NCBI RefSeq assembly: GCF_002000085.1
Contig: NZ_MUZU01000010.1
Coordinates: 167,291-231,290, forward strand
Direction of reading: 5' to 3'
Source of the DNA: Pseudocolwellia agarivorans
GTDB taxonomy: Bacteria > Pseudomonadota > Gammaproteobacteria > Enterobacterales > Alteromonadaceae
DNA length: 64,000 bases
This document shows, in pieces, positions 18,837-27,397 of this stretch. A model generated the notes under the pieces. It was not told where the DNA came from. It searched no databases and worked only from the letters and a program-made list of their open reading frames with translations. A program made the position numbers and the translations under genes. Numbering within the stretch: the first letter of the stretch is position 1; every line of letters begins with the position of its first letter.

Positions 18837-18863
18837 TATATACTCAAGTGACTTGAGTATATA
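18837..18863. promoter_or_regulatory. 27-bp perfect palindrome upstream of the SIMPL-domain gene
   Basis: Arms TATATACTCAAGT and ACTTGAGTATATA are exact complements around a single G at 18850. The site lies 65-91 bases before the GTG start at 18928, in the divergent promoter region shared with the small membrane-protein gene. It could be a dimeric repressor operator or a short hairpin. A TGGTAACGGGTATATA string overlapping its left edge recurs at about 43736. Confidence 0.5.
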
Positions 18864-18927
18864 ATACTGCTTGTCTTTTTTAGCATCTTAATTATGTGTT
18901 GTTATCGTAATGTTTAAGGAGAGTTTT

Positions 18928-19647
18928 GTGCAACCAAATAGCAAAATAAGTGCGTTAATATTAGGCGTTTTCATTTTTATTGGTTTATCTGCGTTAGGTT
19001 ACTTATTGGGTAATGCGGCTATTGAATATAAACAGTACGAGCGTAGCGTAACAGTTAAAGGATTGTCTGAGCGTGAATATGAAGCCGACATTGTTATATG
19101 GCCAATACAATTCAGTACAGCGGGTAATAATTTAGAATCACTTTATAACGCGATTGAACAAAATACTGTAAAAATTAGAACATTTCTTGAAAGTTACGAT
19201 ATTAGTTTAGACGAAATATCCTTTTCATCTCCAGCGATAATAGATAAATCAGCTCAACTTTATAACAATAATCTTAAACCCGAGTTTCGTTATTCAGCTT
19301 CTCAAACCGTAACCGTATATTCTAAAAACGTACAAGCTGTTCGTAAAATAATGGGAAAACTATCAGAACTTGGCAAACAAGGTATTGTATTTACGGGAGC
19401 AAATTATCAAGCGCGCACTGAATACATGTTTACTCGATTAAACGAAGTTAAGCCTGAAATGATTGAAGAAGCGACACGTAAGGCGAGGGAAGTCGCCACA
19501 AAATTTGCGTCTGACTCTCAAAGTAAATTAGGTAAAATTAAAAGAGCGTCACAAGGTCGATTTAGTATAAGTGCACGCGATACAAATAACCCTCATATCA
19601 AAAAGGTTAGAGTGGTATCTACGGTTGAGTATTACTTGTCTGATTAA
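18928..19647 (+). CDS. SIMPL-domain (DUF541) membrane-anchored protein
   Basis: The 239-residue protein has an N-terminal membrane helix (ISALILGVFIFIGLSALGYLLG, residues ~7-28 of the longer reading) followed by a SIMPL/DUF541 domain beginning YERSVTVKGLSEREYEADI and ending GRFSISARDTN...VRVVSTVEYYL. Proteins of this family sit in the periplasm and are linked to oxidative and envelope stress in E. coli (YggE). I prefer the GTG at 18928, which has AAGGAG at the right spacing; the in-frame ATG at 18910 would place that site inside the gene. It is monocistronic. Confidence 0.85.
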   Translation: MQPNSKISALILGVFIFIGLSALGYLLGNAAIEYKQYERSVTVKGLSEREYEADIVIWPIQFSTAGNNLESLYNAIEQNTVKIRTFLESYDISLDEISFSSPAIIDKSAQLYNNNLKPEFRYSASQTVTVYSKNVQAVRKIMGKLSELGKQGIVFTGANYQARTEYMFTRLNEVKPEMIEEATRKAREVATKFASDSQSKLGKIKRASQGRFSISARDTNNPHIKKVRVVSTVEYYLSD

Positions 19648-19742
19648 AAACTTTTTACTTTACCTAAAGATCTATTTCATTACAGGAATGGATCTCTTGA
19701 GTTTTTATCTCAAGTTAAGTACCTAAATTATTCAGGAACCCT

Positions 19743-20093
19743 ATGAACTTTCAATCATTATCAGACCAGCAAATTTTTGATATAGCTGATCCTATTATGG
19801 ATAACTTAATGGCTGCGTCTACCGAAATAAACCATACAAAACATGTTCTGCACTTTACAGAACGGATGAAAGGTATAGTTACACCTGCTTATCTTCAATC
19901 GGTTTGTGAACATTACCAAAATGAAAAAGGTGTATTTCGTGACAGAACACCTGTAGCTGTATTTAAAAGACCAAATGCAGCAGCCATTATTTGGAAGCAA
20001 ACCTTCAGTAAAGCGGAAGGTGAGTTTGTAGCTGAAATGCTGTTGGTTTATGAAAATGGCCAATACCTTGTTGATCACGTAATGGTGTTTTAG
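19743..20093 (+). CDS. Conserved hypothetical protein (116 residues)
   Basis: I cannot assign this protein to a family. It is soluble, with helical N-terminal sequence (IFDIADPIMDNLMAASTEINH) and a later beta-rich part (AAIIWKQTFSKAEGEFVAEMLLVYENGQYLVDHVMVF) that looks like a cystatin- or NTF2-type small alpha+beta fold. AGGAACC precedes the ATG. The acetyltransferase gene starts 24 bases after its stop on the same strand, suggesting one transcript. It has no signal peptide. Confidence 0.6.
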   Translation: MNFQSLSDQQIFDIADPIMDNLMAASTEINHTKHVLHFTERMKGIVTPAYLQSVCEHYQNEKGVFRDRTPVAVFKRPNAAAIIWKQTFSKAEGEFVAEMLLVYENGQYLVDHVMVF

Positions 20094-20117
20094 TTTGTAA
20101 GCGAAGGAAAGAAAAGT

Positions 20118-20573
20118 ATGCAACTCGTACAACCTCTTAACAAACATTTGATAGAAATGATGAGTTGGTTTTCTAATGAAAAAGACCTTACGGACTGGGC
20201 TGGCCCTAACTTTAGCTTTCCTTATAACAACACCTCTTTTGTTGATGATTTACAGCTTAATGATTTAAGTTCTTTTTCTCTTGTATCGAACGACTCTGAT
20301 TTTTTAGCTTTTGGGCAATATTACCTGCGTTTAGGTAAATGTCATTTAGCTCGACTTATTGTAAATCCTAATTTTAGGGGGAAAGGTTTAGCAAAAGAGT
20401 TAATCAATCGTCTTTGTGAGTTAGGTCTTCAAGAATTAAACGTTACTCAATGTTCACTGTTTGTGTTCTCTCATAATGAAATAGCATTAAACACTTATAA
20501 GAAAATTGGTTTCGTTATTGCGAACTATCCATCTGAATTAACACTAAAAAATTGCTTATATATGGTTAAATAA
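20118..20573 (+). CDS. GNAT-family N-acetyltransferase
   Basis: This 151-residue protein has the GNAT core: LARLIVNPNFRGKGLAKELI at about residues 76-95 contains the acetyl-CoA-binding R/Q-x-x-G-x-G/A pattern (here RGKGLA), followed by NVTQCSLFVFSHNEIALNTYKKIGF, the usual motif B and the N-x-x-A-x-x-x-Y segment. It transfers an acetyl group from acetyl-CoA to an unknown amine. A GAAGGAAAG site lies just upstream. It probably shares a transcript with the preceding hypothetical gene. Confidence 0.85.
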   Translation: MQLVQPLNKHLIEMMSWFSNEKDLTDWAGPNFSFPYNNTSFVDDLQLNDLSSFSLVSNDSDFLAFGQYYLRLGKCHLARLIVNPNFRGKGLAKELINRLCELGLQELNVTQCSLFVFSHNEIALNTYKKIGFVIANYPSELTLKNCLYMVK

Positions 20574-20651
20574 GTTTTTTCGTTTGAGCTCAGCACTTAT
20601 ATACGGTAAGTTGACTGCACTTCAATAATCTAAAAATATGTCGTAGGGATT

Positions 20652-21578
20652 ATGCAGCATTTACTATCTACTATTGTTCAACAAGTTGGTTCTATTGTTA
20701 TCGGAAAAGAGCCTCAAATTCGCTTAGCCTTAGCGTGTTTATTTGCCAAAGGTCATATTCTTATCGAAGACTTGCCGGGTACGGGTAAAACTACCTTAGC
20801 TCAGGCGCTTTCTAAAACCTTGGGTTTGTCTTACCAGCGCACACAATTCACGAGCGACATGTTACCGTCAGATGTTGTGGGTATTTCAATATTCGATACT
20901 GCTGAAAATAAGTTCACCTTACATAAAGGGCCTATTTTTAATCAGGTTGTGCTGGCCGATGAAATTAACCGAGCTAGCCCTAAAACACAAAGTGCATTGC
21001 TTGAAGCGATGGAAAGTGCACAAGTCAGTATAGACGGAACAACTTATCCGTTAACAGAACCCTTTTTTGTAATTGCTACACAAAACCCTTTATTTCATTC
21101 AGGAACTTACCCGTTACCTGAGTCGCAATTAGATCGTTTTACCATGCGAATTTCATTGGGCTTTCCGAGTATAGAGGCCGAAAAGCGCATACTCAGTAAT
21201 AGCAACAACAAGCACGACATTACTAACTTAGCTGCTTGCATAAGCCCTGAACAACTTATTGATATTCAAAAAAGTGTAGAAGACATTCACGTATCTGACG
21301 CTATTTTAGAATACGTTATAGCCTTGTGTCGTATATCTCGTAACGGTTTAGGTAATGTAAATCCATTATCGCCAAGAGCAGGTAAAGCACTGTTAGCGTC
21401 AGCTAAAGCTTGGGCGTTTATTGATAATCGAGATCATGTTTTACCGCAAGACATTCAAGCCGTTTTTGAAGCCGTTTGCGAACATCGTTTAGACACCAGC
21501 GGTACAATTTCTATGAGCAACGAAATAAGCGCAGCAAAAAATATACTGCAGCAAGTTGACCCAACTAACCCATTGTAA
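20652..21578 (+). CDS. MoxR-family AAA ATPase
   Basis: This 308-residue ATPase has Walker A in EDLPGTGKTTLAQAL near residue 43, Walker B in VVLADEINRASP near residue 103, and the sensor 1 segment FFVIATQNPLFHSGTYPLPE. MoxR proteins are chaperone-like and are usually encoded with DUF58 and transglutaminase proteins, as here. Such operons are tied to envelope integrity and stress survival, but the client protein is unknown. The three genes run 20652-24703 on one strand with a short first gap and then an overlap. AGGGATT precedes the ATG. Confidence 0.93.
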   Translation: MQHLLSTIVQQVGSIVIGKEPQIRLALACLFAKGHILIEDLPGTGKTTLAQALSKTLGLSYQRTQFTSDMLPSDVVGISIFDTAENKFTLHKGPIFNQVVLADEINRASPKTQSALLEAMESAQVSIDGTTYPLTEPFFVIATQNPLFHSGTYPLPESQLDRFTMRISLGFPSIEAEKRILSNSNNKHDITNLAACISPEQLIDIQKSVEDIHVSDAILEYVIALCRISRNGLGNVNPLSPRAGKALLASAKAWAFIDNRDHVLPQDIQAVFEAVCEHRLDTSGTISMSNEISAAKNILQQVDPTNPL

Positions 21579-21621
21579 ATAGTTCGCTGTAATCAATTTT
21601 TGTAAATAACTCTTGGCTATT

Positions 21622-22647
21622 ATGTTTAAACAACTAAAACCATTTTTTAAAAAGCGCTTTAATACTTTTTTGAAAAAAAGAATGCCAGCGGCAGCTAAGC
21701 AAAACTTAAGTAATAAAAATATTTTTATATTACCCACTAAGTTTGGCTTGGCTTACGTGCTGTCGGTATTCGTTTTATTTTTATTAGGTACTAACTACCA
21801 AAACAACTTAATTATTTTAATGAGCTACTTATTTGCTAGCGTGTTTTTAACCACTATGCTGTATAGCTTTTTAAATATGTTTGGTTTGCAGTTTTTATTT
21901 AAAAGCCAAGTAAGCGCGTATGCGACACAAACCGTTTCGGTTCCTTTAACCATTATTAGCAACAAGCCACGTTTTGATATTAATTTTGAGTTTGAGAACA
22001 ACCAACAAACCACTGAAGTAGCGATAAAAGAGGGTGAGTCTGCTACTAAAATACCGTTTCACGCACTAAAGCGTGGTGTAAATAATCCGGGTCGCTTAAA
22101 AATATTAAGTGAATATCCTTTGGGTTTATTTGTATGTTGGACACATTTAGATTTTGATTGTGAAGTAATCACCTATCCCGCTAAAAATACCTTTCATCAT
22201 ATAAAGCAAGACTCGTCGCAACAGCATGAAGAAATAAACGGTAATAATGTTGTTGAAGGTGGGGAAGACTTTGGCGAATTACGTGAATACAAACAGGGTG
22301 AGTCGAACGCTAAAATTGCATGGAAACAACTTGCTCGCGGCCAAGGCTGGTTAACTAAAACCACACAAATAGAGCTAGGCCATAAAGTTTGGTTAAGCTT
22401 AAAGCAACTGCCATCTGCACCTATTGAAACAAAATTAGAAATGCTGTGCTTTTTAATACTCGATCATCATAAAAACAATATTCCGTTCGGGCTAGATTTA
22501 GACGCTATTCAAATTTCACCATCAACGGGTAATAAGCATATCAATAAATGTTTAACCGCTTTAGCTTTTTACGGCAAACCACAACATAGCGCCGCGTTGT
22601 CTGCATTAAATAGTCATGCTGAATCTGAGGTGGCGCTTAATGTTTAA
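21622..22647 (+). CDS. DUF58-domain membrane protein
   Basis: This ~341-residue protein has two adjacent membrane helices near residues 40-80 (GLAYVLSVFVLFLLG and LIILMSYLFASVFLTTMLYS), a beta-rich middle, and the DUF58 core GGEDFGELREYKQGESNAKIAWKQLARGQGWLTK near residue 210, which includes the conserved R-x-Y-x-x-G-D/E-x-x-x-x-I-x-W pattern. DUF58 proteins have a von Willebrand A-like fold and partner MoxR ATPases. I favour the ATG at 21622 over an in-frame TTG at 21613; neither has a strong ribosome site. It overlaps the next gene by 8 bases. Confidence 0.88.
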   Translation: MFKQLKPFFKKRFNTFLKKRMPAAAKQNLSNKNIFILPTKFGLAYVLSVFVLFLLGTNYQNNLIILMSYLFASVFLTTMLYSFLNMFGLQFLFKSQVSAYATQTVSVPLTIISNKPRFDINFEFENNQQTTEVAIKEGESATKIPFHALKRGVNNPGRLKILSEYPLGLFVCWTHLDFDCEVITYPAKNTFHHIKQDSSQQHEEINGNNVVEGGEDFGELREYKQGESNAKIAWKQLARGQGWLTKTTQIELGHKVWLSLKQLPSAPIETKLEMLCFLILDHHKNNIPFGLDLDAIQISPSTGNKHINKCLTALAFYGKPQHSAALSALNSHAESEVALNV

Positions 22648-24703
22648 TAAAAAAGCTAAAAATAAAAAAACTCAATTAGCTAATACAAGGCAACAAAACT
22701 TTAAACTACGCGCTAACAGCATTTTGTTACTGATTGCTTGTCAGTTTTTTAACTTAATCACCTTGTCGTTAGAATTGTCGTGGTGGATGTTATCTATTAT
22801 TGGTATTTGTTTAGTTTGGCAAATACTCATCACCAAAAATAAAACGCCACAACCCAGCAAAATATTAATAGGTGTACTCTCAGTAATTGGTTGTTTGTTA
22901 TTAGCTTTTACGGCAAAAAGCTTAGGTTTGCTATCAACCATGCTGCATTTACTGTGTTTATCGTATATTTTAAAAAGCTTTGAACAAAACAAACGAGCCG
23001 ACTTTTATCAAATTGTTTTATTAGGATTGTTTGTTGCGGTATCGTCGTTAATTTTTCAGCAATCTTTGTACTTTTCTCTTATTATATTTTGTATTCTTAT
23101 TGTTAACTTTACGCTTATCATTGGATATTTTGCGCCAACTAAAAACTATATAAATACCCTTAAGCTTTCAAGCAAAGTGTTTATGCAAAGTATTCCTTTA
23201 GCTGTTTTTCTGTTTGTTGTATTTCCTAAACTCTCGCCATTATGGGCAGTGCCTACGGCAAAAAGTGCTAAAACAGGGTTGTCTGATTCTGTACAAGTGG
23301 GCGATATAGCTAACTTAGCATTGTCTGACGAATTGGCGTTTAGAGTTAAGTTTGAGCAAACCGTACCTAATTATTCACAATTGTATTGGCGTACTATAGT
23401 GATGGAAAATTTTGACGGACGCTCATGGAAAACCAACATAAACCCAAGTGTTATTTATCAATACCCATTTGATCAAGCTAGCGCGAAGGGTAAACGTGTA
23501 AATTACCAAGTTATAGCCTCGCCTACGTATCAAAACTGGCTGTTCGGGTTAGATCTTGCGCGTATCGACAGCACTAAACCGCAAAGTACCAATATTGTGT
23601 ACCGACAAGATTATTCGCTGTATAGCAAAAAAGAACTCACACAAAACACCAGCTATAATGTAACCAGCTATGTAGAAGCGCCGCTAGCGTTAAATATTAG
23701 CCAACGCTCTTACCAAAGAAACTTAGCAGTACCCGAACAAAGCAATCCAAAACTGGTTGAAAAGGCAAAAGAATTACGTGCAAAGTATCAAAATAACGAA
23801 ACCTTAATTAACGCCGTTCTTGCTACTTTTAATCAAGATACTTATCGTTACACCCTAAATCCACCGCGATTAACGAATAATAGTTTGGATCAATTTTATT
23901 TTGAAACCAAAGCCGGATTTTGTGAACATTTTGCGAGCAGCTTTACCTTTTTAATGCGAGCTGCAGGTATACCTGCTCGACTTGTTACCGGTTACATGGG
24001 CGGAGAATATAACGCCCAAGCCGACTACTACAGCATTTACCAACGCGATGCTCACGCATGGAGCGAAGTATGGTTACAAGGCAAAGGCTGGACAAGAGTC
24101 GACCCAACCGCTGCTATAAACCCTGAACGAGTAGAACGTGGATTTTCAGAACAACTATTGCGAGAACAAGCCGCCACCTCAGAAAACTTTTCGCTATTAC
24201 GTTTTAGCAACAACAACGCTTTTATTAACAGCATTCGATTACAACTTGAAGCCATTGACTATAACTGGACACGTTGGGTAATAGGCTACACCGCCGACAA
24301 GCAAAACAAGTTTTTACAAAACATAGCACTCGCTTTTAAATCAATGCTCGACCTACATTGGCTGACCTTAATTTATTACGCACTGGTATTAATAAGCGCC
24401 ATTGTTTTATGGTGGGTAGTACGCCAAATAAACCAAGCACGTAAACCACAAAATATTAATTACTACTACCAACAAATACTTGAACACTTAGCTAAACAGG
24501 GCATACAAAAACCAACAGACATGACCCCGAAAGACTTTGTCTTAGTGATCAAAAATGAATGGCCAACACTCGCCATTGAATTTGCTAAATTTACCCAACT
24601 GTATACCTCGCTTCAATATCAGCAGTTAAACGAAAAGCAGCAGGCATCAGTGGTTAAAGCATTGAAGAAGAGCTATCGAGAGATAAAGGGTGAGGTGACA
24701 TAG
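22640..24703 (+). CDS. Transglutaminase-like membrane protein (DUF3488 + transglutaminase core)
   Basis: The 687-residue protein begins with several hydrophobic helices (residues ~20-190, DUF3488 type), has a periplasmic loop with the transglutaminase core, one late membrane helix (~580-600, LTLIYYALVLISAIVLWWVV) and a C-terminal DUF4129-like tail. The papain-like triad is complete: Cys in GFCEHF at 428, His in DAHAWSEV at 472 and Asp in RVDPTAA at 488. It probably acts on envelope proteins as a protease or amide-linkage enzyme. The ATG at 22640 has GAGG upstream and overlaps the DUF58 gene; an in-frame start at 22616 is less likely. Confidence 0.92.
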   Translation: MFNKKAKNKKTQLANTRQQNFKLRANSILLLIACQFFNLITLSLELSWWMLSIIGICLVWQILITKNKTPQPSKILIGVLSVIGCLLLAFTAKSLGLLSTMLHLLCLSYILKSFEQNKRADFYQIVLLGLFVAVSSLIFQQSLYFSLIIFCILIVNFTLIIGYFAPTKNYINTLKLSSKVFMQSIPLAVFLFVVFPKLSPLWAVPTAKSAKTGLSDSVQVGDIANLALSDELAFRVKFEQTVPNYSQLYWRTIVMENFDGRSWKTNINPSVIYQYPFDQASAKGKRVNYQVIASPTYQNWLFGLDLARIDSTKPQSTNIVYRQDYSLYSKKELTQNTSYNVTSYVEAPLALNISQRSYQRNLAVPEQSNPKLVEKAKELRAKYQNNETLINAVLATFNQDTYRYTLNPPRLTNNSLDQFYFETKAGFCEHFASSFTFLMRAAGIPARLVTGYMGGEYNAQADYYSIYQRDAHAWSEVWLQGKGWTRVDPTAAINPERVERGFSEQLLREQAATSENFSLLRFSNNNAFINSIRLQLEAIDYNWTRWVIGYTADKQNKFLQNIALAFKSMLDLHWLTLIYYALVLISAIVLWWVVRQINQARKPQNINYYYQQILEHLAKQGIQKPTDMTPKDFVLVIKNEWPTLAIEFAKFTQLYTSLQYQQLNEKQQASVVKALKKSYREIKGEVT

Positions 24704-24729
24704 TTGAGTAACTATGAATTTAAATAAAT

Positions 24730-24762
24730 GAAAGCCAAACATAAAAGGATTGTTTGGCTTTC
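24730..24762. terminator. Bidirectional hairpin between transglutaminase and lipase genes
   Basis: Perfect 11-base arms (GAAAGCCAAAC and GTTTGGCTTTC) enclose an 11-base loop, 12 bases from the lipase stop and 26 from the transglutaminase stop. The minus strand continues into ATTTATTTAAATT, a moderate U tract, so it best serves the lipase transcript. Confidence 0.75.
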
Positions 24763-24774
24763 GCTGTAGGGTTT

Positions 24775-25926
24775 TTAACTTAAGGCTTCACGCGCTAAAC
24801 GGCTAACGACTTCAAGCGTTTTTTTAAATACCCAGCTTATAAATTCAAAACTGAGTTCTTTCACTTCGCGACCAATCTGGCCTGAAAACACTAGCATATG
24901 AGCTAATAAACCTTGTAATTGTCCTGTAGACGTTGCGTTATGTATACTTACGTCAGATAGTACCATCGCGATTTGATCGTAAAAATTTAGACCATTTGAT
25001 ATACCACTTTGAATGCGGTTTGCGATGCCACCACCTAATTGTCTTAATAAAGTGAGTAAAGCTTCACTCAGGCGGTTCATCCAAAATAAGTCTCTACTGA
25101 CTTGGTGACTAAAGCGAGCATCTAATGTGACTCTTTTAAAGCTATTAAAACTCACTATTCGTTGATAACTTCCCCAATCATTGCCAAGCATGTTTTGTTT
25201 GTAATATTTTACACGATGTTTTAAAGGGTTGATAAAACCGCTATTATCAACCCTATACTCATAACCATTATATGGTGCGTGAACAAAAGGCCATACAGGT
25301 ACCATAGGGACAGGATCACAGCCTTTAGTACAGCGAAAAATGTTTTCTTGGCCTAGGGAATTTGTATTTTTAAGTGCAAAGTCAGCAAATCCTACTTTGG
25401 GCGCTCCTATTGTATAAAGCTTAACGTTCGCAAGTTTTTGTTTTGCCCAATCAGCTATAAGGTTTGCAATGGCACCACCTAAACTATGGCCTACGCAATG
25501 TAGTGTAGCACCTGCCGGAACTAGGTTAATATAGTGAGATAATTCGTTTTTCATTGATTCAAAAACAGAATTAAACCCTGCGTGGACTAATGAACCCCGC
25601 TCAGTAGAACTTGTGGCAGCACGAGCGTCGGTAGATAAGTCATTTAAACTAGTAAAGTTAGTGCCACGAACAGCGATAACAATATCATTTTTGTATTGTA
25701 CGCTTTTACCTTGACCAATTAATGCAAAACCAGTTTGTTGACCTTTAGCATGGGCTACATAACCTCCAGAAGTTCCAGCTACGGGTTTAGAGGATAAATC
25801 AAAATTAAAATGGTTTGCTAGATTTTTACTTACAGCTATTTCAAAAACGCCTACTGAATTAGCTTTTGTAATTTGGTAGGAAACATCAGATAACTCTACT
25901 GCTAAATTTGGTGTTAATAAACTCAT
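24775..25926 (-). CDS. Class 3 (alpha/beta-hydrolase) lipase, possible secreted effector
   Basis: The first ~250 residues form a lipase_3 domain: IVIAVRGTN with the oxyanion region, then the nucleophile elbow VGHSLGGAIANLIADW with Ser near residue 148, an Asp in CTKGCDPVPMVP and a likely His in NPLKHRVKYY. The remaining ~130 residues are helical and amphipathic (SEALLTLLRQLGGGIANRI; FISWVFKKTLEVV) and may bind membrane. There is no signal peptide. The two small paralogues just upstream on the same strand suggest an effector with partner proteins, as in type VI lipase loci, but no VgrG, PAAR or Hcp gene is in the window. Confidence 0.82.
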   Translation of the reverse strand: MSLLTPNLAVELSDVSYQITKANSVGVFEIAVSKNLANHFNFDLSSKPVAGTSGGYVAHAKGQQTGFALIGQGKSVQYKNDIVIAVRGTNFTSLNDLSTDARAATSSTERGSLVHAGFNSVFESMKNELSHYINLVPAGATLHCVGHSLGGAIANLIADWAKQKLANVKLYTIGAPKVGFADFALKNTNSLGQENIFRCTKGCDPVPMVPVWPFVHAPYNGYEYRVDNSGFINPLKHRVKYYKQNMLGNDWGSYQRIVSFNSFKRVTLDARFSHQVSRDLFWMNRLSEALLTLLRQLGGGIANRIQSGISNGLNFYDQIAMVLSDVSIHNATSTGQLQGLLAHMLVFSGQIGREVKELSFEFISWVFKKTLEVVSRLAREALS

Positions 25927-25944
25927 TTTACTTCCTTATAATTT

Positions 25945-26394
25945 TTACCATCTACAGATAGAATGAATTTGATATGATTGTGTGGGATCTTTAATGTCAT
26001 CAATCCAAAAGCTTTCTTTTTCATTTGAAATGTCAGCATTAAGGTTGTTTAGATAGCTACAATATAAAGGATTTATGTGTAAACCATCTTGGTTTGAAAA
26101 CCAAATTAAATAGACTTTTTCTTCAACTTCCATGCAAACTATTTGTTGCACTTTTGGCTCGTGAAGTGGATTTCCAGGTAATCTTGATTTTATATTTTTT
26201 GAGGGAAATTGAAACTTACCGTAAAAATCGGTAATTGCTTCATCAATATACTCCTCATCACCATAGATAAGGCAACGTTTTATTTTATGGTTTGATATAG
26301 GTGTTTTATTATTTGATAATCGCCCATGTACTTCGGGACTCAATTCGACGGTGTGTTTTTTTAGCATTCCTAGCATATGTATAGCTCCAAGCAA
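25945..26394 (-). CDS. Lipase-linked small protein, paralogue A
   Basis: I do not recognise this 149-residue protein with certainty; it recalls DUF6795-type, Ig-like beta proteins. It lies 18 bases upstream of the lipase on the same strand. Its first 22 residues (MLGAIHMLGMLKKHTVELSP...) are identical to those of the gene at 26674, while the rest, including YGDEEYID, KSRLPGNPLHEP and a final SICRW, is only about half identical. A GDE/ADEEYID and a GKF/GEF-F pattern suggest a carboxypeptidase-regulatory-like sandwich. It may be a chaperone, adaptor or immunity partner of the lipase. Confidence 0.6.
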   Translation of the reverse strand: MLGAIHMLGMLKKHTVELSPEVHGRLSNNKTPISNHKIKRCLIYGDEEYIDEAITDFYGKFQFPSKNIKSRLPGNPLHEPKVQQIVCMEVEEKVYLIWFSNQDGLHINPLYCSYLNNLNADISNEKESFWIDDIKDPTQSYQIHSICRW

Positions 26395-26632
26395 GTCAGA
26401 ATAGAATTATAAGTTTAGATAGATTATCTGTAAACTTATTAATATTCATAATCCCGTTAATTATATTTGTTGGGGCCCATTTTATTTTTAAGCAAAGCTA
26501 GCTTTTAGAATGTTTTACCTTGTTAATAATGGTTATAGGTTACATGGGAAGGGAATCTAACGCATAAAGCTCTTTACATTATCGCTTACTCTCGAATGAG
26601 ATATCTTGTTGATATGAGTCTTAAATGAGACT
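26332..26632 (-). repeat. Duplicated 5' module, copy 1
   Basis: This stretch covers the first ~22 codons of paralogue A and about 240 bases upstream. It matches 27061-27362 with scattered substitutions and about one base of net length change. It holds the shared promoter and start region (CATATGTATAGCTCCAAGC on the plus strand). Similarity stops inside the coding sequence, not at its end. Confidence 0.85.
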
Positions 26633-26673
26633 TGTGTTGCTTAATATATTCACAATTACATCCTTGTTCATAT

Positions 26674-27123
26674 TTACCAGTTACAAATAGAAAATATTTT
26701 ATAACTTTTATTGTTGTTAGATTGACTTGTAATTCTAAAGTCTTTTTCCGGAGTGCTAATATCAGCGATAAGGTTTTTTAATTTAGGTTGGAACTCTACA
26801 ATTATTTCTATTCCATCTTGAAATGCATGCCATAAGAGATAATTCTTACCTTCGAAGTCGACATAAATGGCCTGACGAACAATAGGTTCATGTAAAACAT
26901 TTCCTGGTAAGCGTGATTTTATTGTTTTTAGGTTAAAACTAAATTCACCATTGGAATCTGTTTCACAGCTATCTATATATTCTTCGTCAGCATAAGTTAA
27001 ACTGCGTTCAATTATTTGGTTTTTGATCGGAATTCCTTGGTTAGTTAATCTTCCAAATACTTCGGGACTCAATTCGACGGTGTGTTTTTTTAGCATTCCT
27101 AGCATATGTATAGCTCCAAGCAA
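26674..27123 (-). CDS. Lipase-linked small protein, paralogue B
   Basis: This is a 149-residue paralogue of the protein at 25945, alignable end to end without gaps. Shared anchors are the first 22 residues, DEEYID, IKSRLPGN-LHEP, NADIS/IADIS and the terminal SIC-W. The region upstream of both genes is nearly identical for about 280 bases, whereas the gene bodies have diverged strongly. It has no signal peptide. Two partner-like genes beside one lipase gene fit accumulation of related cargo or orphan immunity genes, but this is inferred from arrangement only. Confidence 0.6.
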   Translation of the reverse strand: MLGAIHMLGMLKKHTVELSPEVFGRLTNQGIPIKNQIIERSLTYADEEYIDSCETDSNGEFSFNLKTIKSRLPGNVLHEPIVRQAIYVDFEGKNYLLWHAFQDGIEIIVEFQPKLKNLIADISTPEKDFRITSQSNNNKSYKIFSICNW

Positions 27124-27362
27124 GTCAGAATAGAATTATAAGTTTAGATAGATTATCTGTAAACTCATTAATATTCATAACCCTGTTAATTATATTTGTT
27201 GGGACACATTTTATTTTTAAACCAAAGCTAGGTTTTAGAATGTTTTACTTTGTTAACACTAGTTATAGGCTACATGGGTAGGGAATCTAACGCATAACGC
27301 TCTTTACATTATAGCTTACTCCCGAATAAGACACCTTGTTGACATAAGTCCTAAATGAGACT
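27061..27362 (-). repeat. Duplicated 5' module, copy 2
   Basis: Second copy of the module at 26332-26632, at an offset of about 729 bases, covering the start of paralogue B and its upstream region. It ends 35 bases before the antitoxin gene on the opposite strand, so it also forms part of the intergenic region between the divergent genes. Confidence 0.85.
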
Positions 27363-27397
27363 AATCTAATGTTATCGTCTAATTTGGGAGTAAAGCA

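Noticed and set aside
19806..20147. 113-codon minus-strand frame opposite the hypothetical and GNAT genes
   Set aside because: It overlaps two plus-strand genes with better starts, and its composition (His-, Phe- and Lys-rich) is that of a reverse shadow.
24775..27123. Firm assignment of the lipase and its neighbours as a type VI effector-immunity set
   Set aside because: No VgrG, PAAR, Hcp or other secretion gene is in the window, and the small proteins have no signal peptide as expected for periplasmic immunity proteins. It is kept only as a hypothesis.
27270..27310. Minus-strand GCGTTATGCGTTAGATTCCC as another attC core upstream of the lipase-linked paralogues
   Set aside because: No pairing left arm is evident, and the gene start is ~170 bases away, unlike the compact cassette spacing. 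The other copy has GCTTTATGCG, so the core is not kept.
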